Positions 23,715 to 35,800 of a DNA stretch of 64,000 bases are shown here, in pieces. The first letter of the stretch is position 1, and every line of letters starts with the position of its first letter. Origin of the DNA: Hyparrhenia diplandra (lineage: Eukaryota; Streptophyta; Magnoliopsida; Poales; Poaceae); NCBI GenBank assembly GCA_015847255.1, contig JADLZK010011196.1, positions 1-64,000 on the forward strand. The letters are read 5' to 3'. The notes beneath the pieces are model-generated. The model ran no database searches, was not told the DNA's origin, and was given only the letters and a program-made list of their open reading frames with translations. A program made the translations under genes and the position numbers.

Positions 23715-24713
23715 CGTGCGTGATACTTGTGTTTGAGTATGGGACTTGTGGCTTTGGACACATGGGGTACATAAGAATGCGTCTTAAATAATGTATGGAT
23801 TGTTTTTTTTCCAAGAAGAAAGTTACTTTCAGCAGTAAGAAAGAAAAAAGAACACAATCCATGGCTTGCAAGATTCTTGTGAGGGAACTTCCTAGTCCTT
23901 GCTCACGTCGCATGCTTTGAATGCTGTGAGAAATAACAACAAATTGACACGATGTCTGACTGGCAGTGTGACATGGGAAGCAAAGGAAGGTAGAAATTCT
24001 CGAGAGCGTTTATAATTATAAAATGACCCAACTGGCTATTGGATTTAAGCATTTTCTTATATGATGAATTCATTTGAGAGGCCTTATGATTTATATGCTG
24101 ATATATTGTTTTGGTACACTTTTCTTGAGGACTTATTTGGATACTACACTTCTTTTTGTTGAAAAGAGAGTTGGAAATATGTTGTGCAGTTTCAGGTTAA
24201 GAGCTGGAAATATCTGCGGGTCACGCTGTCGTTTGTTTTCATAGAAAGGTATGTCACTATTAGCTTGCAGCTCCCATATTTACAGGCAGCTCTAGAAGAA
24301 TGACTTATTATTTCTGCAACCTGCGCTGAAAGATCCCTACGAACAGGTCACGTATATCCATTTTTCACCGCATGCAGAGTGGAACTTGGATACTCTCAAA
24401 CTGATGGCGAGATCTCTTGTCTGAACTGAAGACCGCTTCCAGCCTCCACCTGTCAGTCAGTCAATCAGGCATGATTATTTTCTACAGTGTTCAGTCAGTC
24501 CTCCCCGGCCAACAATGTAAGTAGTGAACTGGTGGTAAATACTAATGCCAGCAGGAGCAGCAGGCAGTCCGCATCAAGCCAACAGCAGGCAGTCTTGTCG
24601 ATCCCCGGTGGGTGGATTACTGGCGTGTCTTGCGCGCTGGTTTGCGGTTTCCATCCCGTTGGAAGTTACTGCGCAGTTGTTTCAGCAGCGAGCATGCATC
24701 GCCATACGGTCAG
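23715..24713. other. Promoter side of CRK-C and intergenic DNA
   Basis: No coding similarity was seen. The first few hundred bases would be the upstream region of CRK-C on the minus strand. No definite element is called. Confidence 0.4.
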
Positions 24714-24901
24714 AATTGTTGGTCGTTTATAAATATTTTTAGTTCAACTAATACTAAACAAATTTCTATGATCTTTCTAACATTAAATAAAACTTTAGTA
24801 TGTTTAAATTGTTGGTCGTTTATAAATATTTTTAGTTCAACTAATACTAAACAAATTTCTATGATCTTTCTAACATTAAATAAAACTTTAGTATGTTTAA
24901 A
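24714..24901. repeat. Perfect 93-bp tandem duplication
   Basis: A 93-bp AT-rich unit starting AATTGTTGGTCGTTTATAAA occurs at 24714-24806 and again from 24807, with no mismatch seen. Because 93 is divisible by three the frame is kept in both copies, but nothing suggests that it is coding. Confidence 0.95.
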
Positions 24902-25181
24902 TGTGTATTCTTTCAAATAAAAAATATTTGGATATTTTGAAAGATAATATTTCTACAAGTCTTTTCTAAATTCTAATTAACCTCCCTGAGCTATCGTGAA
25001 AGTTGAATTTACCTCAAATGTATCTAGAAAGTCATGTATTTAGAAAGTCATTTTTATAGCACTATTTTCATATAAGCTATTTTTCTCTCTTCACCTCAAA
25101 TGAATTAGAAGTCAATGTGAGCAGACAAAATGACACCATCTGTGTGTGACTCGGCAAAAATGTTCCCTCCATACCAACCTA

Positions 25182-25419
25182 CTCTCTCCGTCCTAAAATG
25201 TTAGTCGTTTTTCGGTTTTTTGTGCCTGAAGTTTGACTTTATTTGTACAAAATATGTGCAACTTTTATATCTCCAAATAAATTTGTTACAAAACTAGATT
25301 TAAAGATCTTTCTAATCTAATTATGTATAATAAATATTAATATTTTTTTAAATATATAATTTGTCAAAGTTATTTCTCGAGAAGTGTAAGCGGCAGGGAC
25401 ATTTTGAGACAGAGGGGAG
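25182..25419. mobile_element. Stowaway-like MITE (238 bp)
   Basis: The left end CTCTCTCCGTCCTAAAATG and right end CATTTTGAGACAGAGGGGAG form imperfect terminal inverted repeats, flanked by TA on both sides (25180-25181 and 25420-25421). The interior is AT-rich and non-coding. This is the usual form of Stowaway (mariner-type) MITEs of grasses. Confidence 0.85.
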
Positions 25420-26465
25420 TATATCCGGTCTTACCATCGCAGTTTCATTCTTCAACGGTAAGGTTCCAAGGCTTACTGGTCAGTCTCGCAGTCGGTTCCC
25501 AATTAAGCATCACATCGACAACCTGCGCTGCTCGCAAGTCCTACTGATATTGCTGTCACCTGCATCGTCCGGGGAGAAGATTGAAGGAACTACCGCGTGC
25601 TGTGGAACAGGTGATGTGAATTCAGAGTTGCTGACTAGGCATCTCACCATCAGTTTGAGCTTCCGGCTGAATATTCTGCCGTGAAGATATTATGCACCCT
25701 GTTGGTCACATCAAGCCTGGAAGACAGCGGTATTACTTCTGAAAACTCCATCATGAGTATCCAGATGTACAATAGAGTTGTTGACATCAAGTGAAAATAT
25801 CAACAATCGAACAGTCCGTGGTATTACTAGTGACTTGCAGTTTATAACACACTCTGAAGATGACAGATTGACAGGAGACGGATTCAATACTCAGGAACAA
25901 AGATTAACGAAGTCAGAAGACTAACTGGGATTGGAGTAGAGCAAATTAAACTTCATTCAGTATTTGGTCTTAAAAAAGCATTCAGTATTTTGTGAAAGGT
26001 TTTCGCAATTCTTGTCCTGTTCTACTCAGACTAGTCAAGCAAATTTCTCATAGTCTAAGGAGGGTGCTACAGATTTCTTTACTCGTTAAACATATTTTTC
26101 AATGAGAAGTGATTCTCTGAAATGGACTAAGAGGCTGAGAACTGAAAAAAAAAAAAGTAGCTTCTCCTAATTATGTGAAATGATTCTCCATGCTGATTTT
26201 GAGAGTTTATGCTAAACAATTAAACAGAATCATTTTCAGCCATAAAATACTTCACCATTGAATCAGAGAGCACGTGGAGCACGGCCTTAGGCAGCAGGTT
26301 CACAAACAAAGAGTGTGCGCTTCTGGGCTTTTGACCTACGGATTCAAATATGAAAAAGACTGTGGATATAATATAGGCCCAATATGTAATGGGCTGGGCC
26401 TACTAATCTTCATTGCAACTTGCAAGGATTGTTTTTGTTCATTGCAAATTATTACAAATTAATCC
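25420..26465. other. Gene-free interval
   Basis: No recognised gene or domain. It contains the short insertion at 25966. The open frame at 25361-25684 begins inside the MITE and has no family resemblance, so it is not called. Confidence 0.4.
25966..25978 (+). repeat. 13-bp A-rich insertion flanked by 12-bp direct repeats
   Basis: CATTCAGTATTT is present at 25954-25965 and 25979-25990. Between them is GGTCTTAAAAAAG. The form (short sequence, then an A run, between perfect repeats) matches other examples in this window. Confidence 0.8.
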
Positions 26466-26475
26466 ATAGTGATTC

Positions 26476-26491
26476 TCCTAAAAAATAATTG
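26476..26491 (+). repeat. 16-bp A-rich insertion flanked by 10-bp direct repeats
   Basis: ATAGTGATTC is present at 26466-26475 and 26492-26501. Between them is TCCTAAAAAATAATTG. Confidence 0.75.
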
Positions 26492-26699
26492 ATAGTGATT
26501 CCTTTAGATGCGTTCGATAGATATGTTTTATTGTTTTTTTACTTTGAATTCAGGCAACTTTTAATAGCGGCCGGTAAGCAAGTCTGTGCGCTTGGACAAC
26601 GTGCTGCGTGCGAGCCGCCGCACTTTGGTTTGCATGTAGTACTAGGACCTAATCCAAGTGTTCCTTTTAATTTCACGTTTTCATTTTTGAGAGTTGGTA

Positions 26700-27320
26700 C
26701 TACCTCTGTTTCATTTTATTGTTCGTTTTAGGATTCATGCAAATACAACAATAATTTTTTTTTTTTGAGAACTCTTGGGGATTAATTCATCCCCACCTGC
26801 TTGTATTCCACAGATGCCGGCGAGCCGGTGGGCGGAATAAGTGGCTCGTGTTACAAAAGTTCAGTTCAGCAGGGGGGGGGTTAGATTACATGAAACTCAA
26901 TTGTCTCCAATGCCTAGCTATGGCTTCCTTCTTCCTCGGTATACGGCAGCTCCAGTCCTGTGCTGCGCTTCTGCAGGCTGCCTTTAGGCGGCCTATGTCG
27001 GTGCCGCTCCCTGAACACCACTTCATTTCGATGCTTCCAAATCTCCCAAGTCAAGAGGAGGAGTAGGGTGTTGAGGATGTCTTTGTGCACCGATGGAGGA
27101 GGTTGTGAGTTCCACAGCTCTCTCACCTTGGCAATGTCTGCGCCGGGTTCCAGCCGATTGCCGTCCAGAAGGGAGCAGACGAAGCTCTCTCACCTTGGCA
27201 ATGCAACAATAATTTAATAAATCTAGACTCTCATCTATATATAAATATACATGCAACATTGCATGTACCTAGACATTTATTTTGGTTCCTACAACGACTA
27301 AGAAAATGAAACAGAGGAAG
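26700..27320. mobile_element. Stowaway-like MITE carrying a nested LINE fragment
   Basis: The left end CTACCTCTGTTTCATTTT and right end AAAATGAAACAGAGGAAG form terminal inverted repeats with a single mismatch, between TA dinucleotides at 26698-26699 and 27321-27322. The LINE insertion at 26758-27203 and its duplicated target account for 458 bp, leaving a MITE of about 163 bp. Confidence 0.85.
26758..27203 (-). mobile_element. 5'-truncated LINE (non-LTR retrotransposon) inserted in a MITE
   Basis: A T run at the left edge (26755-26766) is the poly(A) tail of a minus-strand element. Perfect 12-bp target duplications CAACAATAATTT flank it (26746-26757 and 27204-27215). The minus-strand frame at 26914-27126 reads LLLLTWEIWKHRNEVVFRE, typical of the C-terminal end of grass LINE reverse transcriptase proteins (the TW-IWKxRN motif). 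Only about 450 bp remain. At the 5' end a phrase AGCTCTCTCACCTTGGCAAT is present both inside (27117-27136) and at the junction (27184-27203), suggesting template switching on insertion. Confidence 0.88.
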
Positions 27321-27804
27321 TATATCTCAATGAGCTAGCAGGACCTTGAAGGTGGATATCGTATGAATTGAAGCAAGGGCACATTGATGTAATAAGCGAA
27401 TGAATAACTGGGTTTAGAGGGCCAGATTAAAATGCAACCAGTTTAGAGAATCGATTTATTATCAAATTCCGCTGTATTTCAATTATTGTTCGAGATAATT
27501 AAAATACAGTGGCAAAGACTCTGGTTGTATACTGCACGGCTGATGTAAAAGAAATAACCAAACTTTCTAAGTTAAAAGGTCCAAGTTTCAGGGTGAAAAT
27601 TCAATTCCCCTGCCTGCCAATTACATGTTGGTATATGTCAGTTTAAAGTTAGATTTTGAATTTGAAACATTAATTATGGTAGGATGCATACAAGAAAGGA
27701 AATTAATGTAACGCAAAGCTTGCCTTCGCTGTACGTATAATAATATGGTACAAACTCGAAGCTCTGAAAGTCATGCAGCAGTTTTCTACAGTATATACTT
27801 TCAG

Positions 27805-27979
27805 AACTTTGACTTTAGGCCTGAAGCAGCTCAAGCATAAGAATGCTGCTTTAGTCCTAGTAAAATTATCACCAGATTTCATGTTATAAGTACAAGATGA
27901 TCCAATAAACTGACATCCTTCTAAGCAGTTTTCTACAGTCATGCTGCTTTAGAGCTGCTTCAGGCCCAAAGTCAAAGTT
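27805..27979. repeat. 28-bp inverted repeat (hairpin arms)
   Basis: Arm 27805-27832 (AACTTTGACTTTAGGCCTGA and 8 more bases) is the reverse complement of arm 27952-27979, with one mismatch. The spacer is about 119 bp. A transcript could fold into a stem-loop. No gene is recognised nearby. Confidence 0.88.
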
Positions 27980-28522
27980 TCCATATGAACTCATAGGTTT
28001 CAGCATAAGAATGCTGCTGCCACGTGCTCTGCCTGACTATGCAACCTCTCGTGCATATCTGTGTCTACCTACGTGCATGACAGATCAAATCTGCATACAT
28101 ATATGCGCACGGCAGCTGGGCAGTCTTTTTCGACATTATGGCAATAATAAGGCAGTCACTAATAGTATTATTAGAAGTAAGTTCGTTCGTATGTACGCCA
28201 TTATTTTTTTTTTACTACACACGGGGCCAGCCACTCAATCATGAAACATCTATAAAGTGTACTGAGATTAGCATCCGGGATAAAACATATTCTAGCCACC
28301 TTCTCATCTGTTCTTTATTTATGTTCTACTGACCCCTGGTTTTGTTTAATATTATTAGCTCTATCTTAAATCTTCATCCACTGAGATTATGCTGGTCACT
28401 TGACTAAATTTGTTGTATTAGAAAAATCCTTGCAATGAGACAATGCCCAAGAAGGATATCAGTCTGTTGGCTCATCTTGTACTTATAACATGAAATTGGT
28501 GATAATTTTATTAGGACTAAAG
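27849..28522. repeat. About 74-bp inverted repeat with 527-bp spacer
   Basis: The block at 27849-27922 is, by eye, about 92% identical to the reverse complement of 28450-28522. The shared core includes CATCTTGTACTTATAACATG and GGTGATAATTTTA. The left arm lies in the loop of the smaller hairpin at 27805-27979, so two foldbacks overlap. Possible origins are a foldback transposon or an inverted local duplication. Confidence 0.85.
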
Positions 28523-28627
28523 ACACATTTATAGTACCAAAACAGGCTCAATAAAGTCATGATTTTCTCTCATAATCAACTAAGGTTACTAGAGAAAGAC
28601 TATTCCCCTTGTTTATGGGACTTATTA

Positions 28628-28782
28628 GGGATTGTTTGGATTGAACCCTCCTCCCCCCCAACCCCCTCCAAGCAGACTTGTGCCCATGTAACAATCTGGA
28701 TGGAGGTGAGCAGAATCGATCAAACGCCTAGGGATGCACAATGCACCAAGCAAGTTTGCCTGGGGTTAAACCAAACAACCCC
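28628..28782. mobile_element. Tourist/PIF-like MITE (about 155 bp)
   Basis: Ends GGGATTGTTTGGATTGAACC and GGTTAAACCAAACAACCCC form inverted repeats of the GGG...TTGTTTGG class. The flanks are TTA on the left and TTG on the right, so the 3-bp target duplication is imperfect. Confidence 0.7.
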
Positions 28783-30353
28783 TTGATTTGCCCTAGGCAA
28801 AGCATCCTAGCGCTAGTGTCGCCCCAAACATCCATCATGTGCAGAATTGCTATCTGATAGGGCTTGCTTATGGCACCTTTAATGTCTAGTTCTATCAACA
28901 TGTCCCAATTTACGGGAGACATAACTCTTCTATAGACTCTCTTTGTATGGGATGCACTTGTAAAAGTGAACAATAGTTAACAAACCTGTGCTTGTGTGCT
29001 TAGGGCACGTCAATGGCTACCTCTACGCTAGTATGGGATACATAACTCTTCTGTCTCTCTCTTAACAGGAGAGAGAATATATGAATAAAGAACAACTTGC
29101 ATATGGAGCATACATGATGAATGAGATAAAGTCGACACATAACAAGTATAATAAATAGCCAAAACAATATTTTAGTATTTTATCATTAGAATTAATTAGT
29201 TAACATGTATTTTTAAGCAAACTATTTTTTGATATACGGGCTAGTTTATAGGCAGTAGTTATATTTGGCATTGCCAATTCGACATGTTGTTACATGGCAT
29301 TATTATAAAATGGAGTTTAACTAATTATCGATCCATTGTCTTCTTAATAAAAACCGGTAATAACTAAAATCCAAAAATTGATGAAGCAATTTTTTTTAGC
29401 TTCTCATTTCACAAATCTTATATAGTTATATAAACTAAGCTCTAATAATAAGCATTGGAATTCAACAATGTCTTCTTAATTTTCTCTTTTGAACCCTAGC
29501 TTTTTTTCCCACTAACCGATAAAATCTTTACTACCAACTTTTCTTTCCATTGCCATGAATGAAGTTCCAAAGCTAAGCTAAAACCTGGTTAGGTAGGACT
29601 ATAAGTAAGAACAAAGAGATTTTATTTGTGAGAAACGTCTATGTGACAGCTTTATGGGGTAAGTAGAGTCATTGTAAACTGTTTTTGATGCCCCATGCAG
29701 TTCGAGCTCGCACAAAATTATTGGCTCTCCATGTGAAATAGGCTTACTTCGGCGCAAAAGTAGGACTATTTCTCAAGAAACTAACGACGTTAGGTTAATT
29801 TTTCTATTGGAGCACAGAATACGATGCGTGGAAACTAATACCATCTAGCCATATGTAGTAGCTATGTACTACGATGTTCAAGATGTCAAAGAAGGAAATA
29901 GATAAAAAGTGAAGCACATGGTCAATGAAAATTATTGTAAAAGATGAGCTCGAATCAAGATCAGGCAGCAGCCAACTGATCCAGCCACCAGCCTGCTTGC
30001 TTTTTATTTCGCTGTGGTCGGTCACACCGACTGGTGGCAATCAAATCAAGTAGGAGTATACTGTAGAGAAGGAATCCGCACGACAACTATTTTTTTCCAA
30101 GTTTTTATCTTTACACAAGGAGAATTTGTCAAACTTCAGAGATAAATATACACTGTTTCTTTCAACCGAAAGAGACGTATAGGAAGCAAGTACACCTGCC
30201 CGTGGATTGTCAAGAGATAAACATGCTGCAAATAAGAGCTCCAATAGAACAATGATTGAATAATCATAAATCTTGGTTGGCAAGAATTTGAGACTAGATT
30301 AAGGATGCATCAACAATTTATAAATATTTCAAAACAAAAATGGCCATGTAACC
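28783..30353. other. Gene-free AT-rich interval
   Basis: No recognised coding sequence or defined repeat. Short open frames are present but resemble no family. Confidence 0.4.
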
Positions 30354-30370
30354 ATATAAAACAAAATAGA

Positions 30371-30383
30371 ATCGCCTCAAAAA
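30371..30383 (+). repeat. 13-bp A-tailed insertion flanked by 17-bp direct repeats
   Basis: ATATAAAACAAAATAGA is present at 30354-30370 and 30384-30400. Between them is ATCGCCTCAAAAA, a short sequence followed by an A run. Confidence 0.85.
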
Positions 30384-30399
30384 ATATAAAACAAAATAG

Positions 30400-30790
30400 A
30401 AAGTACATTTTTGTCGACACGGGACCCACCAGGTCCCTCACTAAAAACAGCTACAAACAGGTGGGCCTTGTCCTGGACCACCGTCTGGCATTGAAGGCGC
30501 GAGAACAAAGCTACGACGACTCCGAGTAGAACTAGGATAAACATAGTCGGACACTGTGTAGAAAGTACCACCCGTGGTACTCGGGTAACCTTCTTATATC
30601 CGGCTAGGTCTAGATCGACCACTCAGCCTCTCTTTCTTCGTATAAAGGTAAGCTGAGGGACATCCCTTGTAACAACAAACAATGCAGACATCAATGAATC
30701 CAACGCAAAAAGCTCATGTTGAACTGGACGTAAAGGTTTTTACTCAATTACGAGGGCTCGAACCAGTATAAATCGTTTATCCCTTGCTTA
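30400..30790 (+). mobile_element. Possible gypsy-type LTR fragment
   Basis: The stretch has a promoter-like TATAAAGG (about 30641), a CTTGTAAC/AACAATGCAGACATCAATG leader-like segment, and near 30745 the phrase GAGGGCTCGAACCAGTATAA, which resembles the 3' part of many grass gypsy-type LTRs. No termini or target duplication were defined and no coding region follows, so this is tentative. Confidence 0.4.
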
Positions 30791-30869
30791 ACCGTTGATG
30801 GCGACAACTTGGATGGCGGCGTCGATGATATCGCTTCCTCCTTAGAGGCGTCCTTCTTGCATCTCTCCT

Positions 30870-31332
30870 CCTGCTATTGTTTGGATTTGCATGTGAAAAC
30901 CTTCCCTTGCGGGCTTGTGATGTCGGTGCCTTCGGCGTCGTACCCTTCTTGAAGGCATCGCGAGAATTTCTAGCTCCGCTCTTTGCCTCGTCCCTTACGC
31001 TTGGTCTGTTCGTGCTTCCGGTGGCTTTGATGGGGGTGTTTGTTTTCCCTGTTTTTCTTTGCTTTGTGTTGTGTTTTCCGCTCGTTGTTCATTGTGAGGT
31101 GTAGTTGGGTCGGTTTTTCGACCAAGTTGAGCAACCAGTTCGGTTGAGTAGTAATAGTAGAGTTGAGTGGGTTATGTGCGTTTCTTTGAAGCATCAAGTA
31201 GTGAGTGGACGTCAACCAGCTGCAAGTGGTTGCGTGAGTTAGGATAATTGCTCAGCCAGTTCTATGGGTTGAGTATGGCACTTCCCTCAGTTGTATGGTT
31301 TTTCTGCCTCGATTTTCATTCAAAAAAAAAAT
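30870..31332 (+). mobile_element. Possible LINE 3' tail
   Basis: A T/G-rich segment with many TTTG and TTTTCG phrases (for example GGTTTTTCGACCAAGTTGAG) ends in TTTTCATTC followed by an A run at about 31321-31330. This is the usual look of 3' ends of grass LINEs. No reverse transcriptase domain is present and no target duplication was identified. Confidence 0.4.
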
Positions 31333-32487
31333 GGGCTGACACTTATATTTTTCCTTTCTTCGTCTAATAGAAACCGCGGCAAAGATTTTACCGTCCTTTC
31401 AAAAAAAAAATAGACGGGATTTCTCACTAACGAAAGATATAAAATGAGAATGAATTCTAGAGTGCAAACAAGATATAGAAAATTTGTTAAAGAGTGGAAA
31501 GATGTAGAAAATGATTTTTATACAGTCTTGAAGCGATGATTTATAAAGTGAGCTTTAGAGACTCTTGGAGATGCTCTCTCGCGCACATATATCTAACCCA
31601 ACTATAAATATGTGAACAAAATGTTGTCCAGTATCCATGCCAACAAAGCCTAGATATGGCCAATTGTCTATTTCCGCCGCCACCACCTCTATATATGCCC
31701 TCCTTACCAATAATCCAAAGCTCTAACCCTTTATCTATATCATTGCCATACATATATTCCGTAGGAGTCCGTTGTACGTACTAGAAACCAAAATGCAAAA
31801 TGGAGGTGGTCTTGCACAGGGCCATCATCTGCACGTTGGAGCTGGCTAGCTTCCAAATCTCAAGATCTATATAATTTGTCGCCCGGGGATGTACCGTGTA
31901 CGCCACCGGTCGAGATGAGCTAATGCCTGATGTGATACCTCTACTGCATCTACATGAGTTCGCATCGATCCCCCCAAAGCGAGCACCAATGGAGTCAGTG
32001 AGACATACACACACAGTCTCATTCTCTACTCCTTATCTGATTAAGAAACGATGCTAAACAAAAGGCCAAGTGCATGCATCCAAACTGCAAGCACATTACA
32101 AAATCGGCCAGTAGCCTGTGCAAACAGCAAACCGTACTGTCTTGCTGAAACACCAGATCTAATAAGCTACGTTCTGACCCACCAAATCCTTAAAGAAACC
32201 ATTGGCACACTCGTGTGTCAGAGCCAGAAACATCATCATCCATTGTAAACTGTAAACTACGTGCTAGTTGGGAGCAACATGTCCAGTCGGAATGATACAC
32301 CAAATTTTCTCATATTTCTTGGCCTCCAATCTCCGTCAGTGATGATAGATAGTAGTTGGTGTCGTTCCTGGATCCGAAGTCAACCCTCTCCAGCTTATAA
32401 ACTAAACATACTTGCATTGTCACTGACTCGTAGCTCAAATGGAAAACCCCAAGACCGTATTTCATTCGGTATTAGTGTATCTTAGTA
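31333..32487. other. Gene-free interval upstream of CRK-D
   Basis: No recognised gene. The right end meets the MITE at 32490 that lies in the CRK-D promoter region. Confidence 0.4.
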
Positions 32488-32489
32488 TA

Positions 32490-32663
32490 CTCTCTCTATT
32501 CCAAAATAACTACACATATCACTTTTACAGAATCAAACAAGTTTCTGACCGATTAAGTATGTATTAGTAGAAAATACAACTAGAATTTAAACCTCTCCTA
32601 GTGTTTTAACATTCAAATTTTAGTATAAAATTTCCTATTTAGTTATTTTGAGACAGAGAGATT
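32490..32663. mobile_element. Stowaway-like MITE in the CRK-D promoter region
   Basis: The left end CTCTCTCTATTCCAAAATAA and right end TTATTTTGAGACAGAGAG form imperfect terminal inverted repeats, with TA at 32488-32489 and an approximate TA on the right. It lies about 170-340 bp upstream of the CRK-D start codon and may supply promoter sequence. Confidence 0.8.
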
Positions 32664-32832
32664 TAAGTACTACAGTTAAATCTAGCTTTAGCACTAAATA
32701 AACAACCGGCCCCGGTCCGATGCCTATTAGTATAGACAAGTGCAGCTAGCTTTTGTGCCACTCTCACACGACACCGGCCGGCCAGCAGCGCGATCCCCAG
32801 CGTGTCCGATCCTCTCTCGACACCAAGCTACC

Positions 32833-35800
32833 ATGCTTGTCCTCTTGCCCCTCCTCCTCCTCGCCGTGGCGTCCTCTCCGGCGCCGACGGCGGGCGATGC
32901 CGTTCCAGTGGGGAACGTCTTCTCCTACTTCTGCAGCCCCACCAACACGAGCGTCCTGCGGACGTACCAGCCCAACAGCACGTTCGCGGCCAACCTGCAG
33001 AAGCTCGTCGCCGAGCTCCCGAGCAACGCCTCGGCGTCTGGCTTCTCGGCGGGGAGGTTCGGCGCCGCGGGCCCTGGCGCGGCGTACGGGATCGTGCTCT
33101 GCCGCGGCGACTACCTCGGCCAGCAGTGCGCCGACTGCCTCGCCGAGGGGTTCTCGCAGGCGGCCAGCAGGTGCCCCAGCAGCGTGGACGCCACCATGTA
33201 CTACGACCAGTGCCAGCTCCGGTTCTCCGACCAGGACTTCCTCGCCGGAGCCGGAAACATGCCGGAGAGCGCGGCAGCGAACATGAACAGGGTGTCCGCC
33301 GGGAACGCCGCCGCGTTCGACGCCCTGGTCACGCGGCTCGTCGCCGCGTTGTCCGACGCCGCCAGCAACAAGAGCACCCGGTACGCCACGGGCCAGGCCG
33401 GGTTCCCGCCGGAGAACATGAACGTGTACGCGCTCGTGCAGTGCACGCAGGATCTCACGACGGCGCAGTGCCGGGAATGCGTCACCGACCTCATCGGCCA
33501 GATGCCCAAAAATTTCGCCGGGAAAGTTGGTGGGAGGATCCTCGGCGTGCGCTGCCATATAAGGTACGAGAAGGATGTCTTCTTCGAGCAGACCCAAGAT
33601 ATGCTGACGCTGACGCCGCTGATAGGTTCGAGCAAAGGTTAGTCCCAGTTCATAATTTTTTCCCCTGCTTTAATTTTGGAGCGTTTTACAAATTCGATGC
33701 AAATTTCACAGAGCAATTCATTCATTAGTTCTCACTCTGTCTCGCCTTAATCAGTAAATTAATCCCCCTAATTAGCTTAGGCTTGGCTTTTGGGAGTCCC
33801 CATATAGGGACGACGATATGATGATAAATAATTTTACAAGGTTACAGCTATTTGCTTGCTAAAATGCCTGCTATATTTAGACCTTCATTTGGTTACTCAT
33901 TCTTGTTAACAAGATGTAGTAGCTGATTGTATTGAATAACTTCTGCCTTTCCACTAGCATTCCATGGTTTTCATCCCATATCTTATTATTTTCTACTGGC
34001 TCGTCCCAGAAAATTTGATGTTCTGGATTCAAAAAATATATCAGAAAACTTGATGTTTTAGTTAATAGTTTGAGCTCATATCAGTTTGAGATTGTGGTTT
34101 GCATGTCTCTATGTATTCCTTTTATTTAATGGAAGACATAACCCTTAATTAACATATGGTATATTTTCAATAAATAGAGGTACATGAGTAATTTTAGTTG
34201 AGCACAATCTATCCTAAAAATCCTAGAGCACCAAGGTTTTTGGACAAATGAAGTATATACGTTTTCTATATTTGGAGACTTTTTTTGAAATTCGTTATAT
34301 ATATGCGATTGGAAAGTTTAAACTACCAATTTATCCTTTGCACATGGGAATGGAACTATGTAAATGTACCAGTTTTTTTTAATATACCAAATCATGTCAC
34401 AATTATTTTTTTTTTTTTCCACAGTTTTGGTTCCTAATAAGCTGCTTCAAATGCTTGTATGATACATCCAATAATTATTTAAAAAATGTTTACACGGTTT
34501 AACATATGTAATTTGAGGACAATGGTAGATTTTTTTTTTTTTCAGATACATTTAAAATAAAATAAATTTTTAGTTGGGTCATCTAGTCTTCTACTAGTCT
34601 ATAATAGTAACTTGATAAAAGGCACACAATACATGCTCATTCATAAGCTAATGTAATTGATATTTTCACAACGTGCAATGGTTTTAAAAAGCTAGAAGTT
34701 ATGAGATAGATGATTAGTTAAGGAAACTTCCAAGGAGGCTGTGGGGTATAGTAATTAGTGAAGTGGCAACAGAACCAGTCCAGTTTTTCAATGTCTACAC
34801 AATGTTAGTCAAAACCCAAGATCCAACAAGGAAAAGTATGCAAAATTTGCTTACGCATGCTACAACATGTAGCTTGCATATATATATGCATCCTAAAATG
34901 AAACACATATATACACTCCACAACACTTCTTCTCCATATGTGACGTATTGGATGGACGAGTTAAAATATGTTAATTTTGCACCAACGAGTTAGAACTGAA
35001 AAAGAGCACATCAGCCTAGCTAATAAGGAGAAAAATGCTCGGGCAAGGAATGATTCGCACGCCAGGAGTGCGACTGACCGGGTTGGTGTGTGATCGAGGT
35101 CTTTTGTTGATGTGTTTAGCGTTTGGAATCCGCGACCAAATCAGCCGTGATCCACACATATTTTCCCAATCCAAACTCCTTTTGCACTCCTTTTTGTTTC
35201 GCCTTTCGGTAATACGAAAAAAGGGTACTAGCTAGGGCCTCCCCGATGGCTGTGGGCAACTTTTAACTAGGAGCACGACGTATCTTGCCAAGCTCGCCAT
35301 GTGAAGAATCAAACGTATACTGGGATAACACAAAGATAGTGCGGAAGAGAAATTGGTTTGGGTTTCGGGGAATGGATCAGAGATTACAAACAAAAGCTGA
35401 GTCACATGGTTCTCTCATCCGACCCCGTCTGGACCCATGTGACGGTGACTTTGGCTTTGACTGGATAGGTTGCTAGCTGCCGGTAGATAGGTCGCCATGC
35501 TACTTCCAATCTAGGGTTTAGATGGGTAAAATTTCTAATCCTTTTTCCCATTTTCTCTCCATCACATCACATTAAATACACCAAAAGACATATGTTTGGA
35601 GTATTAAATGTAGGTAAAAAAATAACTAATTACACAGTTTAGATGTACATTGCGAGGCGATTCTTTTTTGAGCCTAGTTACTCCATGGTAAGATGATATT
35701 TACCACTAACAAACGAAACGTCTTTACAGTATACGGTGTGACATTCAGTTCCAAATATTTGTCATCTAAACAAGGCCTAGGAGTAGACATGCCTTTGTGT

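Noticed and set aside
24714..24901. CRISPR-like or satellite array
   Set aside because: Only two adjacent copies without spacers, in a plant nuclear context.
24612..24920. Frame with a 31-residue exact internal repeat
   Set aside because: The repeat is just the 93-bp DNA duplication, which keeps frame by chance. The sequence is AT-rich and non-coding.
30877..31104. Hydrophobic 75-codon frame resembling a membrane peptide
   Set aside because: It lies in a T-rich stretch that looks like a LINE 3' end. Hydrophobicity follows from T-rich codons.
32764..33597. Long antisense open frame opposite CRK-D exon 1
   Set aside because: Antisense shadow of a GC-rich exon. The sense strand has the DUF26 motifs.
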